A stretch of DNA of 64,000 nt, taken from NCBI GenBank assembly GCA_021323865.1, contig JAJPKF010000025.1, forward strand, positions 1 to 64,000, written 5' to 3'. The stretch is from Pseudomonadota bacterium (GTDB taxonomy: Bacteria; Chloroflexota; UBA5177; JAJPKF01). The position numbers and the translations under genes were made by a program. Under the pieces are notes generated by a model that was not told where the DNA came from, did no database searches, and was given only the letters and a program-made list of their open reading frames with translations. Shown piece after piece: positions 43,087 to 50,867 of this stretch; position 1 is the first letter of the stretch; the number at the start of each line of letters is the position of its first letter.

Positions 43087-43593
43087 TTAGGCCCGGCCGG
43101 TTCCCGGAATCATCGGCCCCCGCAGCTCCTCCTCGCCCTGCAGCAGCTGCTCCAGAGACAGACCCGACCACAGCGCGCGCTGGAGCTGCTGGTAGCGCTT
43201 CTCGACCGTTTGCACGGCGAGCACCAGATTGGCCATGAACTGGTCGCGTGTCACGGGCGCGTCGGTGCACAGAATGGCGACCTCGAATATGACCTCGCCG
43301 TCGCGATGGTCCCAGCCGAAGCGCCCCACCATGAGCTTGTAATTGGCATCCATGAGGTAGCGGAGGAAGGTGTCGAGCGCCTGGGGAGAGGGAGCGCCAT
43401 GGCCCTCCTGTGGGGCACGCAGGATGTTGGGCACGGTGATGAGCAGGACGGCCGCCTCGGCGCGGTAGCGCACGATCATGGGGACACCGTCGATGCCCAG
43501 CAGAATACGCTCATCCTCGAGCTGCAGCTCGTACTGCAGACCGTTCTCGTCGAGGTAGCGGGCCAGGGTCTCGATGGTGGTGTCGTTCGCCAT
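43087..43593 (-). CDS. YbjN-like (type III chaperone-fold) protein
   Basis: A 168-residue protein of the YbjN/chaperone-like fold: TTIETLARYLDENGLQYELQ, PMIVRYRAEAAVLLITVPNI, then LDTFLRYLMDANYKLMVGRF with GWDHRDGEVIFEVAILCTDA. A C-terminal helix pair (LVLAVQTVEKRYQQLQRALW) completes the fold. These proteins are soluble and lack a catalytic site; in some bacteria they influence motility or envelope stress. The gene is convergent with the glycan locus and divergent from the XRE gene. Function in this organism is unknown. Confidence 0.8.
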   Translation of the reverse strand: MANDTTIETLARYLDENGLQYELQLEDERILLGIDGVPMIVRYRAEAAVLLITVPNILRAPQEGHGAPSPQALDTFLRYLMDANYKLMVGRFGWDHRDGEVIFEVAILCTDAPVTRDQFMANLVLAVQTVEKRYQQLQRALWSGLSLEQLLQGEEELRGPMIPGTGRA

Positions 43594-43797
43594 ACTTGCA
43601 TTATGTTCGCTGGCGGCGAGTCGAGCCCGGCGTCATTCGCGGCAAATCACACCGAAAACTAATCTTGACAACAGACAATGAATGTGGTGGGGTCGCCGGA
43701 AGTGTACGCGCATTCCGGCTGTCGGCGAAACGCTCGAACCGGCACAGAGGAAGCGACCGGGACACGGTTCAGTCGAACAGAAGTCTCACCAAGCAGT

Positions 43798-43803
43798 TAT
43801 ATT
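43798..43803 (+). promoter_or_regulatory. Candidate -10 element for the XRE gene
   Basis: TATATT at 43798-43803, 38 nt before the GTG 43842 of the XRE-family gene. A TTGACA hexamer (43665-43670) lies too far upstream to pair with it. Weak evidence. Confidence 0.25.
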
Positions 43804-43841
43804 GCACTGAGATAGTGGAATCGAGGAAGAGGAAACAGACA

Positions 43842-44246
43842 GTGGGACAGTCGAGCATCGTCACGGACGTCGCGTTTGGCCCTCCTCCCATCGGTCGATT
43901 TGTCCGGGAGGTACGAGAGGCACGTCATTTCAGCCAGGCCGAGCTGGCCAGGCGCTGTAATCTCTCCCGCGCCTACATCAACGCACTGGAGAGCGGCAGC
44001 GTCAAGCAGCCGTCGGCACGTACTCTGGGCGTGCTTGCCGACGCCCTGGGAATCGACATCATGGAGATGCTGGATGCCATCGGCACCGTCCGGGTCAAGG
44101 ATCGGGACGGCATCGTCGACGAGGCAACGCTGGCGTCGTACCTGCGCAAGCAGCGCAAGCTCTCGGAGGGATCTGTGCGCAGCATCCTCCATCTGATCCA
44201 TCTCTTCGAGCTGGGCGACCGGCAGGAGAAGCGGACCGCCAGATAG
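43842..44246 (+). CDS. XRE-family transcriptional regulator
   Basis: A 134-residue regulator. GTG 43842 is preferred since GAGGAAGAGG stands upstream; GTG 43815 is also in frame. Residues 10-75 are a Cro/C1-type helix-turn-helix: FVREVREARHFSQAELARRC, NLSRAYINALESGSVKQPSA, and RTLGVLADALGIDIMEML. The remaining 50 residues are helical (ATLASYLRKQRKLSEGSVRS) and could mediate dimerisation. It is divergent from the YbjN-like gene. No operator is evident. Its target is unknown, and the adjacent glycan locus and secreted proteins are candidates by position only. Confidence 0.85.
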   Translation: MGQSSIVTDVAFGPPPIGRFVREVREARHFSQAELARRCNLSRAYINALESGSVKQPSARTLGVLADALGIDIMEMLDAIGTVRVKDRDGIVDEATLASYLRKQRKLSEGSVRSILHLIHLFELGDRQEKRTAR

Positions 44247-44352
44247 CCTAACCCGAAGCGCGCTCTTTCTGGCCGCCCCGGGTCCGGCAGAGTATGCCGA
44301 GGGCGGCTGCGAGCTTCGGCGTCAGGCGCGGCACATTCGCCGCCCGCGCGGC

Positions 44353-45570
44353 TCAGGGCGCGATGGCGGTGAACAGACGAGGACGCCGGCACGGGAACGA
44401 CCCAGGGGGTGAGCACTCACTCCAGATCAGCCTCGGTCCGACGGACGGCTCCGGCGTCCCACCCTGTCCCCGGGGAAAGCCGTACTCCCGTCCCGTCCAC
44501 AGGTCCAGGAAGAACGGGGCGTGCACACCACCCCTCGGTTGGGGACCGGCGCTGCTGAACGCCACGACCCGGCTGTTCATCAGCGGCCCCCACTCGTAGA
44601 CGCAGGTGTCGACATTCTTGCGGCGGCATCCCTTGTGCCACGGACCGATGACCCGGCTGGCCCGGAACCGCCGGCCCGTCCTCGTGTCGTACACCCAAAC
44701 GTAGTTGGGGCCCACGTGAGGAGCGTCGTGATATCGCCAGGCGACGAACCGGCCGTTCGTCACCGGGGCGAATGTGTTCCTGCCATTCGTGAGCCTCCGC
44801 GCCCGCCCTGTGGCCAGGTCCTTGACGAAGATCTCGTCGCTGTGCGGCCCCTCGCAGAACGACTCCACCCAGACAAGGGTCTTGCCCCACAGGTCGGCGG
44901 CGCCGACCGGACAGCCTGCCGTCTGACTCGAGACCTGGATCTTCTTCGGTCCGTCCGGCAGCCGCATCGTCGCCACAAACGTCGGCCCGTACCCGCTCCG
45001 GTCACACGCGGCATGACAGGTCGTATACGAGTAGCCGATGGTGTCACCGTACAGGGAGCCCTGCGGAAACAAGAAGGGCCCCCGCGGCACGCCCTCCTTG
45101 TCCGAGGAGTCCACCACGTACAGACGCCGGGTGCTCCGGTTCAAGGCGTAGATTCTCCACGCGTAGCTCCGGCCCCACGGAGCCGCCGGCCACACGATCC
45201 AGTGCGCCGAGACGATCAGCCCCTGCGGATCCCAGATCGTCCGGAACTGCTTGAGCAGCACCGGCTTCCATATCCTACCCACGTTGCCGCCCCAAATCTG
45301 GATAACGCACGACGTTATCTGGCCATGCGAGTGTCGGCATAGCCGGTCGGGACCACCCTCGTTGACGACGTAGGACCGGTAGGCGGCAACCTTGAGGTTC
45401 GTTGTCGGCAAGGCGAAGGACCGTATGCCGATGACCGGCTGGATCCGTTTGGGACCGACGTCGGCCCGGGTCAACGGACCCGTGCCTGGGGAAGTGCCGG
45501 TGGCCATCAGCGCCCCGAGGATGACGGCGGCCACCGCGCGTTTCGACGCCGTCCAGTGCGGCCCGTTCAA
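44353..45570 (-). CDS. Secreted beta-propeller-like protein
   Basis: A 405-residue secreted protein. The start is TTG 45570, which overlaps the stop of the upstream frame (TTGA, 45567-45570). A signal peptide follows (KRAVAAVILGALMATGTS). The body has repeated strands: YVWVYDTRTGRRFRASRVIG, EIFVKDLATGRARRLTNGRN, and AWRIYALNRSTRRLYVVDSS. These are WD/TolB-type beta-propeller blades. Eight or more cysteines are present, as expected outside the cell. It resembles in design the protein at 54859. Ligand and role are unknown. It should be co-transcribed with the frameshifted gene just upstream, so the TTG coupling may be lost. Confidence 0.78.
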   Translation of the reverse strand: MNGPHWTASKRAVAAVILGALMATGTSPGTGPLTRADVGPKRIQPVIGIRSFALPTTNLKVAAYRSYVVNEGGPDRLCRHSHGQITSCVIQIWGGNVGRIWKPVLLKQFRTIWDPQGLIVSAHWIVWPAAPWGRSYAWRIYALNRSTRRLYVVDSSDKEGVPRGPFLFPQGSLYGDTIGYSYTTCHAACDRSGYGPTFVATMRLPDGPKKIQVSSQTAGCPVGAADLWGKTLVWVESFCEGPHSDEIFVKDLATGRARRLTNGRNTFAPVTNGRFVAWRYHDAPHVGPNYVWVYDTRTGRRFRASRVIGPWHKGCRRKNVDTCVYEWGPLMNSRVVAFSSAGPQPRGGVHAPFFLDLWTGREYGFPRGQGGTPEPSVGPRLIWSECSPPGSFPCRRPRLFTAIAP

Positions 45571-46084
45571 AACAGGATACCCCCATCCGTCTGGATGCGA
45601 CCCTTGTTGTTGCTATGGTCGAACTGGCCGAGCACCTGGTTCTCGTAGAACTGCTGGGCAGAGTCGGGCTGGTTGGTAATCGGGTCCTTGTAGGTGTGTG
45701 GCCCGTGGGCGGTCCCGTCCGGACCCGGGGACGTGTCAAAGAACTTGATCCCGCCATTTGGGCCGGACTGGTAGGCCGTCACGCTCACGTAGTGGCTGAA
45801 GCCGTTTCCGGTGCCCCAGCCGCCGCTGGGACCGTCCAGCCCGGAGGTGTCGACTGAGGTGAGCATCGGACCCAGCGCCCACTTCTTCGGCTTGTGCTTG
45901 TAGTCCGCCGTCATCCGGTAGCCCTGATGCAGGTCGTGCCAGAGCGCCGCGTGGAATAGGTCCCACGTCAGCGTCTTGGCGCCGCCCGGCGGAAGTCGAA
46001 GCTGCGGCTCGGTTTACCCCCCCCGGTTGACAAGGTCGCGGCGAACACGATGACGGGTACGGCGACGAGCAGACGGGTGATCAT
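45567..46084 (-). pseudogene. Secreted protein interrupted by a frameshift
   Basis: ATG 46084 has a perfect GGAGGAG 6 nt upstream and begins a signal peptide (MITRLLVAVPVIVFAATLST), then enters a run of eight G followed by TAAACC. From there this frame soon stops (near 45998). The remainder of the protein is in a different frame: TEPQLRLPPGGAKTLTWDLF then HAALWHDLHQGYRMTADYKH, continuing to TGA 45567. Adding one A to the AAA after the G-run would join them into a well-formed secreted protein of about 172 residues. Either the gene is broken or the homopolymer run was misread. The mature part has HYVSVTAYQSGPNGGIKFFD, of no recognised family. Confidence 0.7.
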
Positions 46085-46302
46085 CTCTCTCCTCCGAAGG
46101 CGCCGTGTGTAGACCGATCAAGCGGCGACTGGTGTCTACACGATACGTGCTGCCGCCGTCGGGACGCAACCCTCAGTCAGCACGCTCAGGCCGCGAGCCC
46201 TCTGCACCCGTCATTCATTGCGGCCGCCGGCAGCCACAACCTCGTCGCCATGGGCACGCATTACTGCACAGCTCGACGGATCCCGTTCCGCGGGTGTACA
46301 TT

Positions 46303-46321
46303 AAGTGTAGGTTGAACACTC
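46303..46321 (+). promoter_or_regulatory. NrtR operator upstream of nrtR
   Basis: AGTGT (46304-46308) and ACACT (46316-46320) form a perfect 5-bp palindrome around AGGTTGA, ending 2 nt before the nrtR ATG. The same architecture (AGTGT-N7-ACACT) recurs before nadA. A TACATT at 46297-46302 could be the -10 element, implying a very short or absent leader. Confidence 0.7.
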
Positions 46322-46322
46322 A

Positions 46323-47099
46323 ATGGTGACCCTCTCCCGCCACCCGGCCGCCGAGACGTGGCCTGACGCCGCGGTTAGTCTGCGCATCAGCGTCGATCCC
46401 GTGCTCTTTACCCAAATTGGGGGCCGCTTGCACGTCCTGCTGCGACTGCGCAGCTGGGCCCCCTATGAGGGGGTCTGGGCGCTTCCGGGCGCAATCAACC
46501 CGCCCGGTGAGCAGATCGAGGTGACGATGTGGCGCGAGCTGCGCGACCTCGGCTTCTCACAGGAGCTGTGGGTGGAGCAGCTGAAGACCTTCGACCGGCC
46601 CGCGCAAAGTGTCGGGGGAAGAACGGTGCCCGGGCGCGATCCTCGGGGCCGGGTCATCTCGGTGGCATACTTCGCCATCGTGCAGCCGGAAGCCGCGGCC
46701 ACGGTTCAGCGGACCGGCGTGGAGTGGCGCCCGCTCGACGACCTTCCGGCCCTGGCCTTCGATCACGAGGAGATCGTCAAATACGCGCTCTGGCGGCTTC
46801 GGAACAAGATCCAGTACACGCCCGTCGCGTTTGAGCTGCTGCCGCGCGAGTTCACCCTCACTGACCTTCAGGAGGTCTACGAGGCGGTGCTGGGAGCGAA
46901 GCTGGACAAGCGAAACTTCCGGCGCAAGGTCCTCTCCGAGCGGGTCGTGGTTCCCACCGACCGCCTGTCCCGCCGCGAGAAACGACCGGCGCAGCTTTAC
47001 CGATTCAACGACCGGCATTTCGCCTACAGTCCCCGACGCCTGTCCATCGAGAACCTGGCCGAGCCCCTGACGACCGAACCGTCGGGGTCGAGAGCCTAG
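46323..47099 (+). CDS. nrtR: NrtR, Nudix-related NAD-biosynthesis repressor
   Basis: A 258-residue regulator. Residues 15-155 are a Nudix-like domain (SLRISVDPVLFTQIGGRLHV); the Nudix box reads GAINPPGEQIEVTMWRELRD, where the catalytic second Glu pair of RExxEE is replaced (RELRDL), so hydrolysis is probably lost and it senses ADP-ribose-type ligands. Residues 165-235 form the winged helix-turn-helix (FTLTDLQEVYEAVLGAKLDK, NFRRKVLSERVVV), the NrtR hallmark. It directly precedes nadA-nadB-nadC-nadS. Its own operator is immediately upstream of the ATG, so autoregulation and a leaderless transcript are likely. The combination of domain order and neighbours makes the identification secure. Confidence 0.92.
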   Translation: MVTLSRHPAAETWPDAAVSLRISVDPVLFTQIGGRLHVLLRLRSWAPYEGVWALPGAINPPGEQIEVTMWRELRDLGFSQELWVEQLKTFDRPAQSVGGRTVPGRDPRGRVISVAYFAIVQPEAAATVQRTGVEWRPLDDLPALAFDHEEIVKYALWRLRNKIQYTPVAFELLPREFTLTDLQEVYEAVLGAKLDKRNFRRKVLSERVVVPTDRLSRREKRPAQLYRFNDRHFAYSPRRLSIENLAEPLTTEPSGSRA

Positions 47100-47145
47100 C
47101 GAGAGAGGGGAGCGACCATGACCCCAGTATCTGTCCGTCGTGAAC

Positions 47146-47164
47146 AAGTGTTGACTCCACACTT
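47146..47164 (+). promoter_or_regulatory. NrtR operator upstream of nadA
   Basis: AAGTGT (47146-47151) and ACACTT (47159-47164) form a perfect 6-bp inverted repeat with a 7-nt centre, sharing AGTGT-N7-ACACT with the site before nrtR. It ends 26 nt before the nadA ATG and overlaps a TTGACT hexamer (47151-47156), so bound repressor would block transcription. Confidence 0.75.
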
Positions 47165-47190
47165 CCTAGTCCGGTCTTCCGGGGCCCGAC

Positions 47191-48423
47191 ATGGCTAGCG
47201 GTTCGTTCGTCTCCCTCGACGAGCTGCAGCGCACTTCCCGCCCCAGCACCTACGGTCCCGGCGCCAGCGGCGACGTCCGGCCGCCGCGCTCCGCGGCAAT
47301 GGCACGGCAGCAGCCCCTGCCCGAGGAGTACCGGCATCTCTCCCCAGAGGAGCTGGACCGGCGCATCGGCGAAGCCAGAGCCGCTCTGGGTCAGCGACTG
47401 GTCGTCCTCGGCCATCACTACCAGCGCGACGAGATCGTCAAGCACGCCGACTTTCTCGGCGACTCGTTGAAGCTGTCACAGCTGGCCGCCGGCCGCCGGG
47501 AAGCCCAATACATCGTCTTCTGCGGTGTCCATTTCATGGCCGAGAGCGCCGACATCCTTTCCAGCGAGGACCAGATCGTCATGCTGCCCAACCTCACGGC
47601 CGGGTGCTCCATGGCCGACATGGCCAGCCTGCCGGACGTGCTGGCCGCGTGGGACCAGATCACGGCGAGATGTGGCGTGGACGTCATACCGGTCACCTAC
47701 ATGAACTCAGCGGCCGCGCTCAAGGCCTTCTGCGGCGAGCATGGCGGAATCGTCTGCACGTCGTCGAACGCTGCGGGCATTCTCGGTTGGGCCTATGAAC
47801 ACGGCCGCCGGGTCCTCTTCTTCCCCGACGAGCACCTCGGTCGCAACACGGCCGACCGAATCGGCTTGGACCAAGCCGAGGTGACGGTCTGGGACCCCAG
47901 GCGGCTGGCCGAATCGCGCGAGGCACTCGACGCCGCGCGCCTGATTGTCTGGAAGGGCTTCTGCTCCGTCCACGAGCGCTTCACGGTGGCCCAGATCGCC
48001 GGCGCACGCGCGGACTATCCGGGCGCGGTTGTCATTGTCCATCCCGAGTGCCGGAGAGAGGTCGTGCAGGCGGCCGACGCCTCGGGATCGACCGAGTTCA
48101 TCGTCGAGGCCGTCGAAGCCGCGGGGCCCGGCTCGGTGCTGGCCATCGGAACCGAGATCAACCTCGTCAACCGCCTGGCCGCCGCCTATCCGGATCGCAC
48201 CATCTTCTGCTTGGACCCCATCGTCTGTCCCTGCTCCACCATGTATCGCATCCACCCAGCGTACCTCGCCTGGGTGCTGGACAATCTCATGGATGGGCGT
48301 GTCGTCAATCGCATCGCGGTCGACTCGCGCACCGCCGGGTTCGCACGCATCGCGCTGCAGCGGATGCTGGATGTATCGGCTGCCCCCGGCACCGCCCGGG
48401 AGCGGATGGCCGCCGTTGCCTAG
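47191..48423 (+). CDS. nadA: Quinolinate synthase NadA
   Basis: A 410-residue [4Fe-4S] enzyme condensing iminoaspartate with dihydroxyacetone phosphate to quinolinate. Key features: VVLGHHYQRDEIVKHADFLG near residue 72, DSLKLSQLAA, PNLTAGCSMADMASLPDVLA with the first cluster cysteine, VCTSSNAAGILGWAY, HPECRREVV with the second, and CLDPIVCPCSTMYRIHPAYL with the third. The first 40 residues are an extension beyond the core. No Shine-Dalgarno is visible before ATG 47191, so the leader may be short. It is the first structural gene of the NAD operon, downstream of an NrtR operator. Confidence 0.96.
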   Translation: MASGSFVSLDELQRTSRPSTYGPGASGDVRPPRSAAMARQQPLPEEYRHLSPEELDRRIGEARAALGQRLVVLGHHYQRDEIVKHADFLGDSLKLSQLAAGRREAQYIVFCGVHFMAESADILSSEDQIVMLPNLTAGCSMADMASLPDVLAAWDQITARCGVDVIPVTYMNSAAALKAFCGEHGGIVCTSSNAAGILGWAYEHGRRVLFFPDEHLGRNTADRIGLDQAEVTVWDPRRLAESREALDAARLIVWKGFCSVHERFTVAQIAGARADYPGAVVIVHPECRREVVQAADASGSTEFIVEAVEAAGPGSVLAIGTEINLVNRLAAAYPDRTIFCLDPIVCPCSTMYRIHPAYLAWVLDNLMDGRVVNRIAVDSRTAGFARIALQRMLDVSAAPGTARERMAAVA

Positions 48424-48442
48424 CGCTCGCTCGGCCGGAGTG

Positions 48443-50008
48443 ATGCACGAAGCGGATGTGGTCGTGGTCGGAACCGGCATCGCCGGCCTGGTTGCCGCCT
48501 CCGTCTCGCGGGAGCAGGGCAGGAGGGTGACCATCTTGACGAAGGGCCGGGCGCTCGATTCCAACACCCGATATGCCCAGGGCGGCCTTGCCGCCGCAAT
48601 TGGCCCCGACGACTCGCCGGCGCGGCATTTTGAAGACACGCTGGCGGCCGGCGCGGGCATCAACGACCCTTCGGCGGTGGAGGTTCTCACCGATGAGGCC
48701 GGCGCCTGCCTCCAGGTTCTCGCCCGGGCGGGTGTCCGCTTCGATGGCCACGACGGGAGGCTGGAGCTGACCACCGAGGGCGGACATCACTCCGCCCGCG
48801 TCCTCCACGCCGGCGGCGACGCCACGGGCAGCGAGATCGCGCGGCGCCTGCTGGCACATGTTCGAGCGCAGGGCGCGGTCGTCGTCGAGCACGCCCGCGT
48901 CACCGAGCTGGCACTCAGCGGCGATCGGGTAACCGGCGTACGCGCCATCGTCGGACCAATGCCGGCGGAGACCCAGCTCGTGCCGGCCGGTCGCGTGATT
49001 CTGGCCACGGGCGGCGCCGGCGGGCTCTTCTCCCGAACCACCAACCCGCCCGGGGCGACCGGTGACGGACTGGCGCTGGCCTACCGCGCGGGCGCGGAGC
49101 TCATGGACCTCGAGCTGTTTCAGTTCCACCCGACTGCCCTCACCCGAGCCGGGTGTCGTCCCTTCCTGATTTCCGAAGCCGTTCGGGGCGAGGGTGGCAT
49201 ACTGCTGAATGCGGCCGGAGAGCGCTTCATGCAGCGATATCATCCCGATGCCGAGCTGGCGCCGCGAGATGTGGTGGCACGAGCCATCTGGAACGAGATG
49301 TCGGCCGGCGGCCCCGTCCTTCTGAACATGACTCACCTCGGCGAGGATCATCTGCGGCACCGTTTTCCGACCATCATCGCCGGATGTGCGCGCTCCGGGG
49401 TGGACGCCATCCGTGAGCCCATCCCCGTCGCGCCCGCGGCGCACTATTTCATGGGGGGCGTTCGTTCCGACCTGGACGGTCGCACGACGCTTTCCGGCCT
49501 CTTTGTCGCCGGGGAGGTTGCCTGCACGGGCGTACACGGCGCCAACCGGCTGGCGAGCAACTCACTCCTCGAGGGCCTGGTGTTCGGCCGGCGGGCCGCG
49601 CTGGCCGCGGACGGCCGGGCCCTGTCGCCGATCGTCGAGCCCTCGCCCCCGGACGATTCGCTCGGGGCCGGCACCTCGGACGCACGTCTCCTACGGCAGC
49701 GCAATTGGCAGCGTTTGGGGATCGTTCGGGATGGCGCGGCGCTGGAACAGCACCTGGAGTGGCTGACGAGCAAACGAGTGGCGCGTCGAGACCCGGTCGC
49801 CGCGGGAACGGAACGGGTACGGAACCTGGTGCTACTGAGCCGGCTCCTGGCGGAGTCGGCCCTGATGCGAACCGAGAGCCGGGGCGCACATTACCGGCTC
49901 GATCATCCCCATATGGATCCGCGTTGGCGCGGCAACATCGTCGTCTCACGCCACGGCCGTGCTTTCCGGCCTCTCGCCTCCCCGCTGTTGGCGCGCATTC
50001 CGGCCTAG
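48443..50008 (+). CDS. nadB: L-aspartate oxidase NadB
   Basis: A 521-residue FAD flavoenzyme oxidising L-aspartate to iminoaspartate, the substrate of NadA. ATG 48443 (or GTG 48440) is selected because the FAD-binding motif begins at once: DVVVVGTGIAGLVAASVSRE. SNTRYAQGGLAAAIGPDDSP and LMDLELFQFHPTALTRAGCR follow, with HYFMGGVRSDLDGRTTLSGL and VACTGVHGANRLASNSLLEG near the C-terminal part of the flavin domain. A helical capping domain ends the protein. It lies 19 nt after nadA and 1 nt before nadC. Confidence 0.96.
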   Translation: MHEADVVVVGTGIAGLVAASVSREQGRRVTILTKGRALDSNTRYAQGGLAAAIGPDDSPARHFEDTLAAGAGINDPSAVEVLTDEAGACLQVLARAGVRFDGHDGRLELTTEGGHHSARVLHAGGDATGSEIARRLLAHVRAQGAVVVEHARVTELALSGDRVTGVRAIVGPMPAETQLVPAGRVILATGGAGGLFSRTTNPPGATGDGLALAYRAGAELMDLELFQFHPTALTRAGCRPFLISEAVRGEGGILLNAAGERFMQRYHPDAELAPRDVVARAIWNEMSAGGPVLLNMTHLGEDHLRHRFPTIIAGCARSGVDAIREPIPVAPAAHYFMGGVRSDLDGRTTLSGLFVAGEVACTGVHGANRLASNSLLEGLVFGRRAALAADGRALSPIVEPSPPDDSLGAGTSDARLLRQRNWQRLGIVRDGAALEQHLEWLTSKRVARRDPVAAGTERVRNLVLLSRLLAESALMRTESRGAHYRLDHPHMDPRWRGNIVVSRHGRAFRPLASPLLARIPA

Positions 50009-50009
50009 C

Positions 50010-50867
50010 ATGGCCCTCGCGCCGCCGTTGCCGTCCATCCTGGAGATGCGATCCGTGATCGAACGGCTGCTGACCGAAGATGTGGGGCCGGGCGATCTGA
50101 CCACGCGGCTCACCGTGCCGAACGAGGTTCGCGCCCGCGGGGAGATTGCCGGCCGCTCCGAGGGAGTGATGGCCGGTCTGCCGGTCATCTCCGAGGTCTT
50201 TCGGGCCATCGACGCCTCGCTGACGGTCGAGCCCCGCGTGGGCGAGGGGGAACGGATCTCCGCCGGTCAGACGCTGGGCACTGTCTGCGGGAGCGCGGCT
50301 GCCATCCTCACCGGTGAGCGAGTTGCGCTCAATCTCCTGCAGCGGATGTGCGGCATTGCCACCATGACCCGCCGGTTTGTCGATATGGTAGCGGGCACAC
50401 ACGCCACCATCGTGGACACACGCAAGACCGCTCCGGGCCTGCGCCTCTTCGACAAGTACGCGGTTCGCTGCGGCGGCGGCCGGAACCACCGGTTCGGTCT
50501 GTTCGACGGCATCCTCATCAAGGACAACCACATTCAGGCGGCCGGCGGGGTCGGCGCGGCGCTCGATGCGGTCCGCGAGCGACCCCATCCGCTACGGATC
50601 GAGATCGAGATCGACGGCCTCCACCAGATCCCGGAAGCTCTGGCGGGCGGCGCGGAGCTGATCCTGCTCGATAACATGCCGCCGGAAGAGCTGACACGAG
50701 CCGTGGAGGCCATTGGCGGCCGGGCCTTGACCGAGGCCTCGGGCGGCATCACGCTGGCGTCCGTACGGGCTGTGGCGGAGACAGGAGTTGACTACATCTC
50801 GGTGGGCGCGCTGACGCATTCGGTTCCGGCCCTCGACATCGGCCTGGAGCTGGAGGTGCTGCCCTGA
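50010..50867 (+). CDS. nadC: Quinolinate phosphoribosyltransferase NadC
   Basis: A 285-residue type II phosphoribosyltransferase that decarboxylates quinolinate to nicotinate mononucleotide using PRPP. Features: LTEDVGPGDLTTRLTVPNEV at the N-terminus, ALNLLQRMCGIATMTRRFVD near residue 108, the PRPP/quinolinate site IVDTRKTAPGLRLFDKYAVR and CGGGRNHRFGLFDGILIKDN, then IEIEIDGLHQ and ILLDNMPPEELTRAVEAIGG. ATG 50010 begins 1 nt after the nadB stop. Its TGA is overlapped by the proposed CTG start of nadS. Confidence 0.96.
   Translation: MALAPPLPSILEMRSVIERLLTEDVGPGDLTTRLTVPNEVRARGEIAGRSEGVMAGLPVISEVFRAIDASLTVEPRVGEGERISAGQTLGTVCGSAAAILTGERVALNLLQRMCGIATMTRRFVDMVAGTHATIVDTRKTAPGLRLFDKYAVRCGGGRNHRFGLFDGILIKDNHIQAAGGVGAALDAVRERPHPLRIEIEIDGLHQIPEALAGGAELILLDNMPPEELTRAVEAIGGRALTEASGGITLASVRAVAETGVDYISVGALTHSVPALDIGLELEVLP

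Noticed and set aside
43665-43670. TTGACA as a -35 box for the XRE gene
   Set aside because: No -10-like hexamer 16-18 nt downstream, and it lies about 175 nt from the start codon.
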